Origin: Myxococcales bacterium
GTDB taxonomy: Bacteria > Myxococcota_A > Polyangia > Haliangiales > Haliangiaceae
DNA: 64,000 nt
Assembly: GCA_016720595.1 (NCBI GenBank)
Contig: JADKKI010000072.1
Coordinates: 583,806-647,805, forward strand
Direction of reading: 5' to 3'
A program made the position numbers and the translations under genes. Below are positions 37,936 to 47,243 of this stretch, piece after piece (the first letter of the stretch is position 1; each line of letters starts with the position of its first letter). The notes under the pieces were generated by a model. It did no database searches. It was not told where the DNA came from and worked only from the letters and a program-made list of their open reading frames with translations.

Positions 37936-39203
37936 CCTATGCCTTTGTACCTCGGACGGCGCCTCAACATCCATCCCACCAGGGCCACGAGCGCGATCGG
38001 AGGGCTCCCACGGCCGGTCTCACAACACCCGCCGCCGGGACCGGTCTCCGGGGTACCGCCGTCGGGACCAAACCCACCATCCCCCGTGGTGGTGGCATCG
38101 GTCGGCAGGGGACCGTCGGGGACGCTTGCATCGGCCGGCGGATCCACCCCCGGATCGAGGACCACCGAGTTGTAGGTCTGGATCCCCGAGTCGACGATCT
38201 GGCACTGCTTCTTGGTCTTGTAGCCCGTCTTCTTGACCGTCACGCACGCGAGGCGCGGGGTGACGTTGGTGAAGTCGTAGAACCCATCGGCCGCCGTGGT
38301 CAGCACGCGGCCGTCATCGAGGGTGACCATCGCGCCCGTGATCCGCGTGCAGTTGAACACGCTGACCGCGCACACGAGGCCCACCAGCTCGCCCCGGGGC
38401 AGGGCGCCGTACTTGACGCCCAGGTGGTTGGCCACGTTGCGCTCGATCCCATCGGAGGGGCTCGTGATCACCGCACCGTCGACGACCATCGTCGCGGAGC
38501 TGCCGCCGTCGAGGGCCATCGCCCAGGTCGCGCCGCGCGCTGCCAGGAACCCGCCGAGCTCGGACGCGGTGAGCCCGACCGAGCCGCTCTGCCAGCCGTC
38601 CACGGTCGCGAGCCACAGCGTGTTGCCATCGCCCGAGAGGCCGGCCGCCGAGCGGGGGGCGCGCTGGCACGCGAGCGTCACCGGATCCGCGCAGTCGAAG
38701 TTGCTCTCGACCGCACCCGAGCGCACGAGCAGGGGGCGCCCACCGAGTGCGCCCTGCGTGCCCTCCGGCAGATCATCGGGGGCGATCACGAGCTCGGGCG
38801 GCTCGATCACCATCACGGTCCGCTCGCCCACGCGCCGCAGGTGGAGGAGCGAGAGGGCGGCGGTGTCGTGGGTGTTGGTCCATGCGGTGGAGTCTCCGAT
38901 CGCGAGGCCGCGTGGCGTGTAGCCGGCGATCGCGAACGCATCGCCGTTGATCGCGACCTGTGCGCCGATCCGATCGGAGAACCCGCTGGTGGTGATGCCG
39001 CGATCGGATTCCTTCGTGGCGTACACCGCGATCTCCGCGGACGTCAGATCGATGCGGACCAGCGCGACCTTCGCGGGCACCGCACTGTCGAGCCAGTGCT
39101 CGACGTGGATCCCGGGATGGGGATCGGACTGCGACGTGCGCACGGGTGCCGCACGGGCCGTGCCCGCGAGGGCAAGACCTGTGAGGACGGCGGACCAGCG
39201 CAT
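37908..39203 (-). CDS. Phosphodiester glycosidase-family protein with MYXO-CTERM-like tail
   Basis: 431 residues from ATG 39203. A signal peptide (LTGLALAGTARA) leads into a domain with INGDAFAIAGYTPRGLAIGD and MALDGGSSATMVVDG, the typical metal-dependent motifs of the NAGPA/phosphodiester glycosidase family (PF09992). A carboxypeptidase-like/Pro-rich stretch follows. The last 40 residues read GGGCCETG, then a hydrophobic helix (PIALVALVGWML) and RRRPR, which is a MYXO-CTERM-type sorting tail for surface attachment. It probably removes sugar from a phosphodiester-linked glycan outside the cell. The substrate is unknown. Confidence 0.8.
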
Positions 39204-39347
39204 GGCTCGAGCATACGCCACGAACGTGGGTGCTCGGCACCACAGCGGACCGACCACCGGAAGATCGAGTAGCCGGGCCGGCGACGCCGAAGTCACCAGG
39301 ATCGCAGCACCAGGGGACCTGGTTCCACCTTTGCAACCCTGTAGGTC

Positions 39348-40007
39348 ATGCGCAGTTACCTCGCCGTGATCACGATCTCGATGCTCGGAGCGTGCGCGGA
39401 TCGCACACCGGAACCTGTCGCCCTCGCCGCCGAGGCCGATCATCTCGCCGTCGAGATGGACCACGCGGCCGAGCTCGCGGTCGCCGACAACGACGTCGGT
39501 GTCGACGAAGCGCATACGCTGACGATCAGCACGGCGCCTACGCACGGCACCGCGTCACTCGATGACGCGGGCGTTCTGCACTACCAGCCCGCGACGGAGT
39601 ATCTCGGTGCAGATCTGGTGCGCTATCAGATCGAGAACCCGGATGGCTCGATCTCGGAGGCCGACGTGGTCATCGACGTCGGCTGCGCGACCTGTGCGAT
39701 CGGAACATCGATCAAGCTCGCCTGGGATCCCAACGCGCCCAGCGACAACGTGCTCGGCTACCGGCTGTTCCTCGGGGCCACCGAGGATGCCACCACGATG
39801 ATGATGGTCGACGAGATCACGATCGATCAGGCCGGCTTCGATCCCGCGATGCCCACCATCGCGTACGACGCCTGGGCCGACTTCCACCTCCGTCTCGGCG
39901 AGATGGTGTGCTTCCGGATGACGGCCTACAACAGCGCCGGCGAGTCCGGGTTCTCGAACGCCGCGTGCAAGGTGGTCACCACCGCGAGCATGCGGTTCGG
40001 GCTGTAG
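39348..40007 (+). CDS. Lipoprotein with cadherin-like and fibronectin-like domains
   Basis: 219 residues. The signal ends in the lipobox MLGAC. A first beta domain (about 40-120) carries DNDVGVDEAHTLTIS and PTHGTASLDDAGVLHYQPATEY, the pattern of bacterial cadherin-like/Ig repeats. After a CATC pair comes a fibronectin-type-III-like domain with LAWDPNAPSDNVLGYRLFLG and CFRMTAYNSAGESGFSNAA. It is a surface adhesion-type protein, convergent with the receiver/PEGA gene with 16 bases between stops. Confidence 0.65.
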   Translation: MRSYLAVITISMLGACADRTPEPVALAAEADHLAVEMDHAAELAVADNDVGVDEAHTLTISTAPTHGTASLDDAGVLHYQPATEYLGADLVRYQIENPDGSISEADVVIDVGCATCAIGTSIKLAWDPNAPSDNVLGYRLFLGATEDATTMMMVDEITIDQAGFDPAMPTIAYDAWADFHLRLGEMVCFRMTAYNSAGESGFSNAACKVVTTASMRFGL

Positions 40008-40023
40008 GGAAGCGCCGCGGGGA

Positions 40024-42186
40024 TCAGTTCGCGATCACGGTCGCGCCGGCCTTCACCGTCACCGTCACGGCATGGGCGGGCTCGTCGCCGCCACCGACGG
40101 TGACCTTGCGCGCGCCGACCTCGAACGCGGCCCGGCGCACCCCGGCGCCGCCGCCGAGCTGCAGGAGCTTGTTCGGGGCCGCCTCGACGTAGCCGAAGTC
40201 GACGGTCTCCGCGTGGGGCTTGCCAGCGATCACGACCTTGCGGATCGCGCGCCCACCCACCGCGTTCTGCGGTGCGATCGTGACCTCGACGAAGTAGGTG
40301 CCCGGCGCGAGCACGCACTCGATGGGGAGCTCGAGGTTCTGGCAGTGCAGTGCGCTCGACACGCTCGCCTTGCCCTCGAGGTTCGAGTCCACGTTGAGGA
40401 GTGCACCATCGACGAGCTTGCCGGACTTGACGACGCCGTCGGCGCCGCGCCCGGGCGTGAACGGCTCGATCAACGCGGGCACCTTGTTCGGCATCGTCAG
40501 CATGAACCGCACGGGCTTGCCCGCCTCGACGAGGACCTCGGCCGGCGTGGTGACGCCCGCGAGGAGCTGCCCGTTCTGCACCACCTGCGCACCCGTGGGC
40601 TCCGAGACCAGCTTGATCCGCGCGAGGTCCGCGGAGACGGGCAGGGGCTGGATCAGCTTGGTCTCCTTGCCGGGGCCGGGGACGTCGAGCTTCGCCGTCG
40701 CATCCTGGTAGCCGTTCTTCTTGAACACGATCGTCACCGATTTCCCGGCGACCAACGACGTCAGCGTCAGCGGGGTGGTGCCGGCCGGCGCTCCATCGAT
40801 CTCGACGTTCGCGCCGGTGGGAGACGAATCGAGGGTGACCGTGGGTGCGAGCGCCTCGAGCACGAGGGTGATGTCGTTGGCGCCGGCGCGCGGCTGGACC
40901 ACGGTCTGTCGGGGCACGTAGCCCTCGAACCGGGCGACCACCGGGTACGCGCGGCCGACCTCGAGGTCACGCACCACGAGGGTGCCATCGCTGGCGGTGC
41001 CGGCGCTCTTGCCTTCGACCTCCACCGTCGCGCCCTTGGGCACCGTGTGGATCGCCACCTCGGTCTTCTTGACCCCGCCGAACAGGCGCGGCCACGCCGC
41101 GATCGCCACCAGCGCGAGGGTCGCGAAGATCGCGAAGACCAGGACGACGATCAATGCCTTCGGTGGCGCACCCGAGGCAGGTGCACGTCGCTCGACCGGA
41201 TGGCTGGCGCCCGAGGGCAACCTGCGCGAGGGGCCGCTGGCGAGCCTGCCGGCCGCGTCGATCTTCTCGGTGAAGAAGCCGAACGATTCGATCTGGAGCT
41301 TCGGGGTCTCGAGATCGAACGTGCACACGGCCTCGGTCGCCACGCCGGGGAGCACGTTGAAGTAGACCGACGTCGACGAGTTCGTCATCAGGTACAGGCC
41401 GAGGCCCGCACCGCCCGCCTTGCGATCGATCTGCTGCTCGTTATGCAGGCACTTGTGGAGGTAGCGCAGCACGGTGGAGCGCTCGAGCGTGCCGAACGCA
41501 TCGCGCACGGCTACAGCGAACTGGGTGCCGTCGCAGGCGTACTGGACGACGACCTTCTGCTCCACGCGCAGCGAGATCCGGGTCTTCGTCGGGATCTCCG
41601 AGAAGATCTGCTTGCCCTGCTCGTCGACGGGGGCGTCGTAGAGCGCGTTCATCAGCATCTCGTCGACGCACTGCTCGATCGATTCGCGGTACTTGCGGCG
41701 CACGCCCATCAGCTCGGCGAACTCGCTGATCTGCGCGATGCACAGCGACTTCTCCTGGTAGTCACCGACGAGGAACGAGTGGATCTGCGTGCCCCACAGG
41801 ATCATCTTCTCGAGGCCGAAGATGTCGCCGGCGAGCACGCGGGTCGCCATCGACGACAGGTTCCGCGTGTCGAAGTCCTCCGCCACCATCATGCCGGCCA
41901 CGCGATCGGAGGCCTGCATGATGTCGACGACCGCCGCCAGGTTCGAGCGGGGCAGGATCGCGATCACGCGCGTGTCGGCGGTCAGCCGCGGCAGCAGCTC
42001 CGGCGCCACCCCCGCGAGCGGCCCATCGAGGTGGATCACGAGCAGCGCGGCCTGGAGGTCGCCCTTGCCGAGCTCGTCGATCGTCTGGTGCGCGTCAACG
42101 GCACCACCGGCCGCCTTGAGGGCTACCGCTAGCTGCTTGCTGAATGCCTTGTCCGGCGAGACAGCGATGATCCTGCGCGCGAGCAC
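40024..42186 (-). CDS. Receiver-like / HATPase / TM / PEGA-repeat protein
   Basis: 720 residues from GTG 42186. Residues 1-120 resemble a response-regulator receiver but the acidic pocket is degenerate (VSPDK in place of DD; LVIHLDG). Residues about 150-330 form a GHKL-type ATP-binding domain with N-box CVDEMLMNALYD and the Gly-rich AGGAGLGLYLMTN; no phospho-His domain is seen. One membrane helix (about 372-394) leads to periplasmic PEGA repeats (IHTVPKGATVEVEGKSAG, LDSSPTGANVEIDGAPAG, LVSEPTGAQVVQNGQ). It is the last gene of the PspA/ABC cluster. I infer a membrane-spanning switch with an RsbW-like inner part. Confidence 0.72.
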   Translation of the reverse strand: MLARRIIAVSPDKAFSKQLAVALKAAGGAVDAHQTIDELGKGDLQAALLVIHLDGPLAGVAPELLPRLTADTRVIAILPRSNLAAVVDIMQASDRVAGMMVAEDFDTRNLSSMATRVLAGDIFGLEKMILWGTQIHSFLVGDYQEKSLCIAQISEFAELMGVRRKYRESIEQCVDEMLMNALYDAPVDEQGKQIFSEIPTKTRISLRVEQKVVVQYACDGTQFAVAVRDAFGTLERSTVLRYLHKCLHNEQQIDRKAGGAGLGLYLMTNSSTSVYFNVLPGVATEAVCTFDLETPKLQIESFGFFTEKIDAAGRLASGPSRRLPSGASHPVERRAPASGAPPKALIVVLVFAIFATLALVAIAAWPRLFGGVKKTEVAIHTVPKGATVEVEGKSAGTASDGTLVVRDLEVGRAYPVVARFEGYVPRQTVVQPRAGANDITLVLEALAPTVTLDSSPTGANVEIDGAPAGTTPLTLTSLVAGKSVTIVFKKNGYQDATAKLDVPGPGKETKLIQPLPVSADLARIKLVSEPTGAQVVQNGQLLAGVTTPAEVLVEAGKPVRFMLTMPNKVPALIEPFTPGRGADGVVKSGKLVDGALLNVDSNLEGKASVSSALHCQNLELPIECVLAPGTYFVEVTIAPQNAVGGRAIRKVVIAGKPHAETVDFGYVEAAPNKLLQLGGGAGVRRAAFEVGARKVTVGGGDEPAHAVTVTVKAGATVIAN

Positions 42187-42215
42187 CCCACCGAGAATCG
42201 TAGCGTAGGTGACCG

Positions 42216-42773
42216 CTAGACGACAGTTCCCTCGTACCGACTGATCCACCTCGCCGGCTGAAAGGGCGGGATGGCCAGGGGGCCGAGCACCGGGGCGTCG
42301 TCCGTCCAGAACTGGCGGAATGGACGTTTTTCGCCGGTCTTATAGAAGTGCATCAGGTAGGCCGTGTCGCAGGCCGCGAAGTCCGACAGCCATCGGTCGA
42401 GGTCGTGGAAGCCGGCCTCGTGCAGCAGCTGGATCGAATACCTACATGCCTCGTGCTCGTAGGCCGTGACCTGCGTCAGGAGCTCTTCGGTCCACACGGT
42501 GGGCTTGGCGAACGCGATCGCCCGGTTCTGCTCCGACACGTTCCACTGCACGGTGTGCCCGAACAGGTGGATCAAGATGAACACGGCCTCGTAGATCTCG
42601 AGGTCGTAGTCCACCATGATCTGCTCGCCATCGAGGTCGCCCGTGAACGGGTTCGGGACGTCCTGGATGTGGACGGGGATCGACCAGCGATCCTCGATCA
42701 TCCGCTCGACCTTGTCGAACACGGTCCGCAGGTAGCCCGGGTCGGGCGCGTTGCGGCCCCAGCCAGTCTCCAT
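42216..42773 (-). CDS. Hypothetical protein with a degenerate zinc-peptidase-like HxxxH motif
   Basis: 185 residues from ATG 42773. A helix reads FILIHLFGHTVQWN, placing two His in the HxxxH spacing of gluzincin peptidases, but the catalytic Glu is replaced by Leu. A following helix, TAYEHEACRYSIQLLHEAGF, could supply a third metal ligand (Glu or His). No signal peptide. It starts three bases after the small helical gene and lies 29 bases before the receiver/PEGA gene. It may bind a metal without proteolysis. Confidence 0.55.
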   Translation of the reverse strand: METGWGRNAPDPGYLRTVFDKVERMIEDRWSIPVHIQDVPNPFTGDLDGEQIMVDYDLEIYEAVFILIHLFGHTVQWNVSEQNRAIAFAKPTVWTEELLTQVTAYEHEACRYSIQLLHEAGFHDLDRWLSDFAACDTAYLMHFYKTGEKRPFRQFWTDDAPVLGPLAIPPFQPARWISRYEGTVV

Positions 42774-42776
42774 GAC

Positions 42777-43070
42777 TCAGGCCTTCGGCGTGACCGCGTT
42801 CTGCACGCGGGCCTGCGCCATCTCGTGCAGGGTGCGCATCACCGCATAGGCCGTCAGCTCCGCGAGGAGCTTGGTGACCTTCTCGTGCTGGGTGTCATCG
42901 AGGCTGCCCTCGACGGCCTTCATCGCAGCGACCAGGTTCTTCTCCTGGGTCGACAGCTCGTTCGCATCGATCACGCCATCGGCGAGCGAGTTCGCGAAGT
43001 GCTCGAGGTTGTTGACGTGGGCGTCGAGGTCCGGGGTCGACTCGTCATTGATCCAGCTGCTGCGTGCCAT
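42777..43070 (-). CDS. Small helical protein of the PspA/ABC cluster
   Basis: 97 residues from ATG 43070, preceded by AGGAGA at six bases. The sequence is almost wholly helical and acidic in the middle (DLDAHVNNLEHFANSLADGVIDANELSTQEKNL), ending basic (VQNAVTPKA). No signal or membrane segment. No family is recognised. It sits 17 bases after the AAA+ ATPase gene and three before the HxxxH gene, so it is a good candidate adaptor for the ATPase by position only. Confidence 0.6.
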   Translation of the reverse strand: MARSSWINDESTPDLDAHVNNLEHFANSLADGVIDANELSTQEKNLVAAMKAVEGSLDDTQHEKVTKLLAELTAYAVMRTLHEMAQARVQNAVTPKA

Positions 43071-43087
43071 GTCGTCTCTCCTTATCG

Positions 43088-44872
43088 CTATCGCTGTTCC
43101 AGAATCTGCTTGATCGCCGTCAGTCGCTCCTGAAGCTTCTCGCGCCCCCCGAGCTGATCCATCCGCTCTTTCTTGCTGGGCGGGAGGAACTCGATATCCG
43201 TGCACTCGATGATCGCCGCGAGCTCCTGGGCCTCGCGCTCGAGCGTCTGCGTCGAGGGCATGAAGCCTTCGAGCGCGGAGGCGAGCGCCTCCTTGGTGAT
43301 CGTCCGCGATCCTCCGAGCAGCGACGTGCGGTACGCGCGGCCCACGATGCCTTCGATGTCGGCGCCCGACAGGTTGCCCTTGTGCTTGATCTCCTTGGGC
43401 ACGTCGGCCTCGGCGACCGAGGTTCCGGACTTCTTGGACAGCACCATGATCATGGTGCGCAGCTCCTCGTCGTTCACCGGATAGAACAGCGGGATGTGGA
43501 CCTCGGCGCGGCCCTGGCGCTTGAGATCGATCGGGAGGAGATCCGGACGTGCCGTGAGCAGCATCCAGATGATCCTGCCGCGATACGCCGTGTCGCCCAT
43601 CTGAGACGCGATCATGCCGAACGTGCGCGCTCCCACACCGGAGTCGCCGCCCTGGTCGCGATCGCCGAGCATCGCATCGGCCTCGTCGACGATGACGACC
43701 ACGGGGCCCATCGAGCGCAGCACGCCGAGCACGCGCTCGAGGTTGCCTTCGGTCTCGCCGACGTACTTGCTACGGAAGTTCTTGAGCACGACGGCCGGCG
43801 TGCCGATCGAGCCGGCGAGGCAGGTCGCGAGGAAGCTCTTGCCGGTGCCGACCGGGCCGCAGAACAGATAGCCCATCGGCACGGTGTCGAGCTCGCCGCG
43901 CTTGATCAGATCCGCGTCGTCGAGCAGCCGCTTCTTCGCGGCCTCGTGACCGACCACGGTATCGATCCCCCACTTGGGCTCGACGAACTCGAGCATGCCC
44001 TGCGCCTGGCGCTCGATCAGGCGCTTCTTCAGCTCGCGGAAGTAGTGCGTGTCGAGCCGGCGGTTGCCCTCGACGGAGCTGCGGACCAGCACCTCGAGAT
44101 CGGTCAGGCCGATGCCGGCGGTCAGCTTGCCGAGCTCCGCCGTGCCGTAGTCCGAGAACGAGGCGACGTCCTTGCCGGTGGCCTTGACCTGCGCCTCGAG
44201 GAACGCGGTGCGCTCGTCGGCATCCGGCAGCGGGACCTCGAGCGAGGCGACGTGCGGGTTGTTGGCGAGGCGCTCCGCGATGCTGGTCAGGCGCGGATCG
44301 ATCAGCACGAACGCCATGTTCAAGCGCTTCACGTACGGGCTCGAGGCCCAGTTGAGCAGCGTGACCAGGTGGGTCTGCTCGGCGAGATCGAGGCGATCGC
44401 CGCTCGGCGCCACATAGCCGGCGTGATCGATCAACACCGCGCAGCGCAGGCGCTTGTCGTCGTCCGCCATCACGTTCTTCTGGATCAGCAGATCGATCGC
44501 CGCGAGGCCCTTGGTGGGGTCACGGGGCAGGGCGCGTAGATCGCCGAGCCAGCGGTTGGCGGTCTCGACCATGTCCTGCAGCCGCTTGCTGTTCGAGCCG
44601 GCGGCGCAGCGCAGACCACGCGCGAGATCGTAGTGGATGACCAGGTCCCAGCGACCGAACAGCTGCTCGGCGAGGAAGTCGGCGAGGCCGACCCAGCGAT
44701 CCACCCCTGCGCGCACCACGTCGAACGTGTTGCCGTGCACCACGAACATCGACGTGGTCCCGGAGAAGTACAGCTCGGCGAGCTTGCCGGCCCACTTCGG
44801 GAAGAACGGCGGGAGCTGCGTGGCCTTCGTGACGCCGTCGGTACCGGCGAGCGTCTTGGGTTGATCGGTCAT
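43088..44872 (-). CDS. AAA+ ATPase with an N-terminal degenerate AAA-like half
   Basis: 594 residues. The C-terminal half (about 310-520) is a CDC48/FtsH-type AAA module: GPVGTGKSFLATCLAG, pore-like KNFRSKYVGETEGNLERV, Walker B VVIVDEADAMLGDRD, sensor ARPDLLPIDLKRQGR and GADIEGIVGRAYR. The N-terminal half (about 20-300) has the layout of a second P-loop domain, but the Walker A site is absent (MFVVHGNTFDVV). No membrane segment or protease domain. It overlaps the coiled-coil membrane gene upstream by four bases. Likely a remodelling engine for PspA or membrane partners, by inference. Confidence 0.82.
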   Translation of the reverse strand: MTDQPKTLAGTDGVTKATQLPPFFPKWAGKLAELYFSGTTSMFVVHGNTFDVVRAGVDRWVGLADFLAEQLFGRWDLVIHYDLARGLRCAAGSNSKRLQDMVETANRWLGDLRALPRDPTKGLAAIDLLIQKNVMADDDKRLRCAVLIDHAGYVAPSGDRLDLAEQTHLVTLLNWASSPYVKRLNMAFVLIDPRLTSIAERLANNPHVASLEVPLPDADERTAFLEAQVKATGKDVASFSDYGTAELGKLTAGIGLTDLEVLVRSSVEGNRRLDTHYFRELKKRLIERQAQGMLEFVEPKWGIDTVVGHEAAKKRLLDDADLIKRGELDTVPMGYLFCGPVGTGKSFLATCLAGSIGTPAVVLKNFRSKYVGETEGNLERVLGVLRSMGPVVVIVDEADAMLGDRDQGGDSGVGARTFGMIASQMGDTAYRGRIIWMLLTARPDLLPIDLKRQGRAEVHIPLFYPVNDEELRTMIMVLSKKSGTSVAEADVPKEIKHKGNLSGADIEGIVGRAYRTSLLGGSRTITKEALASALEGFMPSTQTLEREAQELAAIIECTDIEFLPPSKKERMDQLGGREKLQERLTAIKQILEQR

Positions 44873-45831
44873 GTGCCGGGGTTCCTTCGTCCTGCGCCCA
44901 TCCCCTCGACCGCCCGCGGCTGCCCCGTGAGATCGGTGTCGAGGATCGACGGCGTGGTGTCGGCATCGCTGACGCCGGTGATCTGTTGCAGCTCGCGGAT
45001 CGTCTGCTCGGTCTGCGAGATGCCCTCGGAGATCGCATCGATCCGGCTCGACATCTCGTCCGGATCGGTGTGGCCGACCGCCATCTCGGTGACCGCCTGG
45101 ATCTTGTTCTCGAGCCGATCGAGCTCGGTCGAGATGAACTCGGCGTTGTTCTTCGACTTCTCGACGTTCTCCTTGCGGGCGCCGGCGGTGGTGATGCTGT
45201 CGTCGAGCGAGCGGATGATCCGATCGTCGGCCTGGTTGGCCTCACCGACGGAGTCCGCGCGCTTCTTGCGCTTGACCTGGAGGTCGCTGATCGTCTTGTC
45301 GATGCTCGACTCGTCGGCCGCCTGGAGGAAGCGCGAGATCGCCTGGTCCGAGAGCAGGAGCCGCAGGTAGACCCACAGCAGCCGATCGAGGGCTGGGGTT
45401 CGCAGCTCGGTGGACGCACCGCTCTGGTCGCGCGTCTCGCCGCGCACGGCGTTCGCGATCCGGGACATCTCCACGCAGCGCGCGCGCAGGCGCAGGAACC
45501 GCGAGCGGCGATCCTCGGTGAGCGACTTCAGGACCTCGAGGATCCGATCGCGCGCGTTCGCCTGCACCTCGGCGCTGACCGCGGGCTGCGTGCCGGTGAT
45601 GCCACGCGCCTCGGCGCGTGACTTGGCATCGATCGCACCCTGGAACCTGGGCAGCGAGGTCAGGCCCGCGAGATAGGTGACCTCGGCGGCGGCGACCAGG
45701 GGAAGCGCGATGTCCGCGTGCCCCGAGACCACGGCGGCCGCAGCGGCCCCTCCGAAGATCAGGAGGTTCCAGCGGAACATGAACGCTTCCTTCAGGTAGC
45801 GAAACATCCCGGCTTTTTTCGGTTCGGCCAC
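44869..45831 (-). CDS. Membrane-anchored coiled-coil protein
   Basis: 320 residues from GTG 45831, which shares one base with the stop of the ABC ATPase gene. Two adjoining hydrophobic segments (about 21-58: WNLLIFGGAAAAAVVSG and ALPLVAAAEVTYLAGL) form a hairpin in the membrane. The rest is long helices rich in charged residues (for example SIDKTISDLQVKRKKRADSV and TELDRLENKIQAVTEMAV), consistent with coiled coil. No enzymatic motif. It is placed between the ABC ATPase and AAA+ genes, so it may anchor one of them to the inner membrane. Confidence 0.62.
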   Translation of the reverse strand: MAEPKKAGMFRYLKEAFMFRWNLLIFGGAAAAAVVSGHADIALPLVAAAEVTYLAGLTSLPRFQGAIDAKSRAEARGITGTQPAVSAEVQANARDRILEVLKSLTEDRRSRFLRLRARCVEMSRIANAVRGETRDQSGASTELRTPALDRLLWVYLRLLLSDQAISRFLQAADESSIDKTISDLQVKRKKRADSVGEANQADDRIIRSLDDSITTAGARKENVEKSKNNAEFISTELDRLENKIQAVTEMAVGHTDPDEMSSRIDAISEGISQTEQTIRELQQITGVSDADTTPSILDTDLTGQPRAVEGMGAGRRNPGT

Positions 45832-47243
45832 TAGTCCCCCGCTCGATTCGACGACTCGAGGTGATCGATGGTCTCGCGGATCCCCATCACGACATCGATG
45901 AACTTCGGATCGCGCTGCATCACGATCGACGGTCGATCGGGAGGCGGGACGCGGATCGTCTTCAGCACCGTGCCAGGGGAGTTCGAGAACATGAGGATGT
46001 GATCGCCGAGGAACACCGCCTCCTCGATCGAGTGCGTGATGAAGAAGATGGTCGGCGATTGCTCGCGCCACAGCGCCACCAGGTTGTCCTGCATGCGCGA
46101 GCGCGTCGGGGGATCGAGCGCGCCGAACGGCTCGTCCATGAGGATGATCCGCGGCTCGAGGATCAACGTCCGCGCGATCGCCACGCGCTGCCGCATGCCT
46201 CCGGACAGCTGGTGCGGATACTTGTCCTCGTCCTTCTTGACCGAGAGGCCGACCTTCTCGATCCAGTACCGCGCGCGCTCGTACCGCTCGCTCCGCGACA
46301 GCGAGGGCACGTTGGCCGTGCCGCCGCCGCTCGCCGCATCCGGCTTGCCCTCCTGCTGCACCGTGAACACGGTGGGCTCGGGGGTGGCGAGCACGGTGGC
46401 GGGGCCGTTGAAGCTCTTGTCGGAGACCCCGACGATCGTGACCTTCATCCCCTTGTCGAGGCCGTGCGCCGACTGGGTGGTGAACTTGGTGACGGTCTGC
46501 TTGCGGACCGCACCATCACTCGTGATCGTGCGGGACAGGCCGCGGCACTCGAGGCCGAACGCGATGTTCTCGAGGACGCTCCGGTTATCGAACGAGGTGT
46601 AGTCCTGGAACACCATGCCGCGATCGGGGCCCGGGCCATGGACCGGCCGCCCATCGACGAGCACGGTGCCCGAGGTCTGCGGGAACTGCGGCAGCAGCCC
46701 GGCGATCATCCGGATCACCGTGGACTTGCCGCAGCCCGAGGGCCCGAGGATCGAGACGAACTCGCCGCGGCCCGGATAGTCCTCGATCGCGAACGTGACG
46801 TCCTTGATCGCGGTGAACGCGGAGCTGCCCTTGCCGTAGGTCTTGGTGACGTTCTTGAACTCGACGACGGGCGGCTTCTTGAGCGGCTTGCCGAGCTCGG
46901 CCATCTTGACCGGCGCGCCTCCGGTGACGGCGGGCTTGGTGGCTGCGGGTGCGGCAGCGGGCGGGGCCTTGACCGGCGCCTCGTGTGCGACGGGCTTCGT
47001 AACACCCGCCTGGGCACCCGCCTTGGCGGCGGCCTCCTTGGCGGCGGCCTGGGCCATGTTCTCCTCGGCGCGTCCCGGCGGCTCGTCGAGCGGGGCCTGG
47101 CGCTTCTCCTCGTCCTCGAACATCGCGAGCGCGGCGGCCTCGGCGGCCGGATCGCGCGCGGGCGGGGTGGGCTTGGGCGAGCCTCCGCCTGCCGGGCCCG
47201 TGCCGGTGCCGCCGGGCGGCTTGTTCGGATCGTGGGTGCTCAT
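45831..47243 (-). CDS. ABC transporter ATP-binding protein with inserted 'AHGL' beta domain
   Basis: 470 residues from ATG 47243. An Ala/Pro/Lys-rich head (1-125) is followed by a NitT/TauT-type ABC ATPase: Walker A GPSGCGKS (about 167-174), Q-loop VFQDYTS (211), signature LSGGM (346), Walker B ILMDEP (367) and H-loop ITHS (402). Residues about 237-315 are an extra domain between Q-loop and signature. It contains QSAHGLDKGMKVTIVGV, SFNG and ASGGGTA, a pattern I know from phage tail and surface beta domains. Such an insert in an ABC ATPase is very unusual. It overlaps the permease gene by four bases. Confidence 0.9.
   Translation of the reverse strand: MSTHDPNKPPGGTGTGPAGGGSPKPTPPARDPAAEAAALAMFEDEEKRQAPLDEPPGRAEENMAQAAAKEAAAKAGAQAGVTKPVAHEAPVKAPPAAAPAATKPAVTGGAPVKMAELGKPLKKPPVVEFKNVTKTYGKGSSAFTAIKDVTFAIEDYPGRGEFVSILGPSGCGKSTVIRMIAGLLPQFPQTSGTVLVDGRPVHGPGPDRGMVFQDYTSFDNRSVLENIAFGLECRGLSRTITSDGAVRKQTVTKFTTQSAHGLDKGMKVTIVGVSDKSFNGPATVLATPEPTVFTVQQEGKPDAASGGGTANVPSLSRSERYERARYWIEKVGLSVKKDEDKYPHQLSGGMRQRVAIARTLILEPRIILMDEPFGALDPPTRSRMQDNLVALWREQSPTIFFITHSIEEAVFLGDHILMFSNSPGTVLKTIRVPPPDRPSIVMQRDPKFIDVVMGIRETIDHLESSNRAGD

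Noticed and set aside
39204..39347. Possible GEMM-type or other riboswitch in the divergent gap
   Set aside because: AGTAGCCGGG resembles the 3' part of GEMM, but the upstream CGCAAAGCC and tetraloop receptor parts are missing on both strands.
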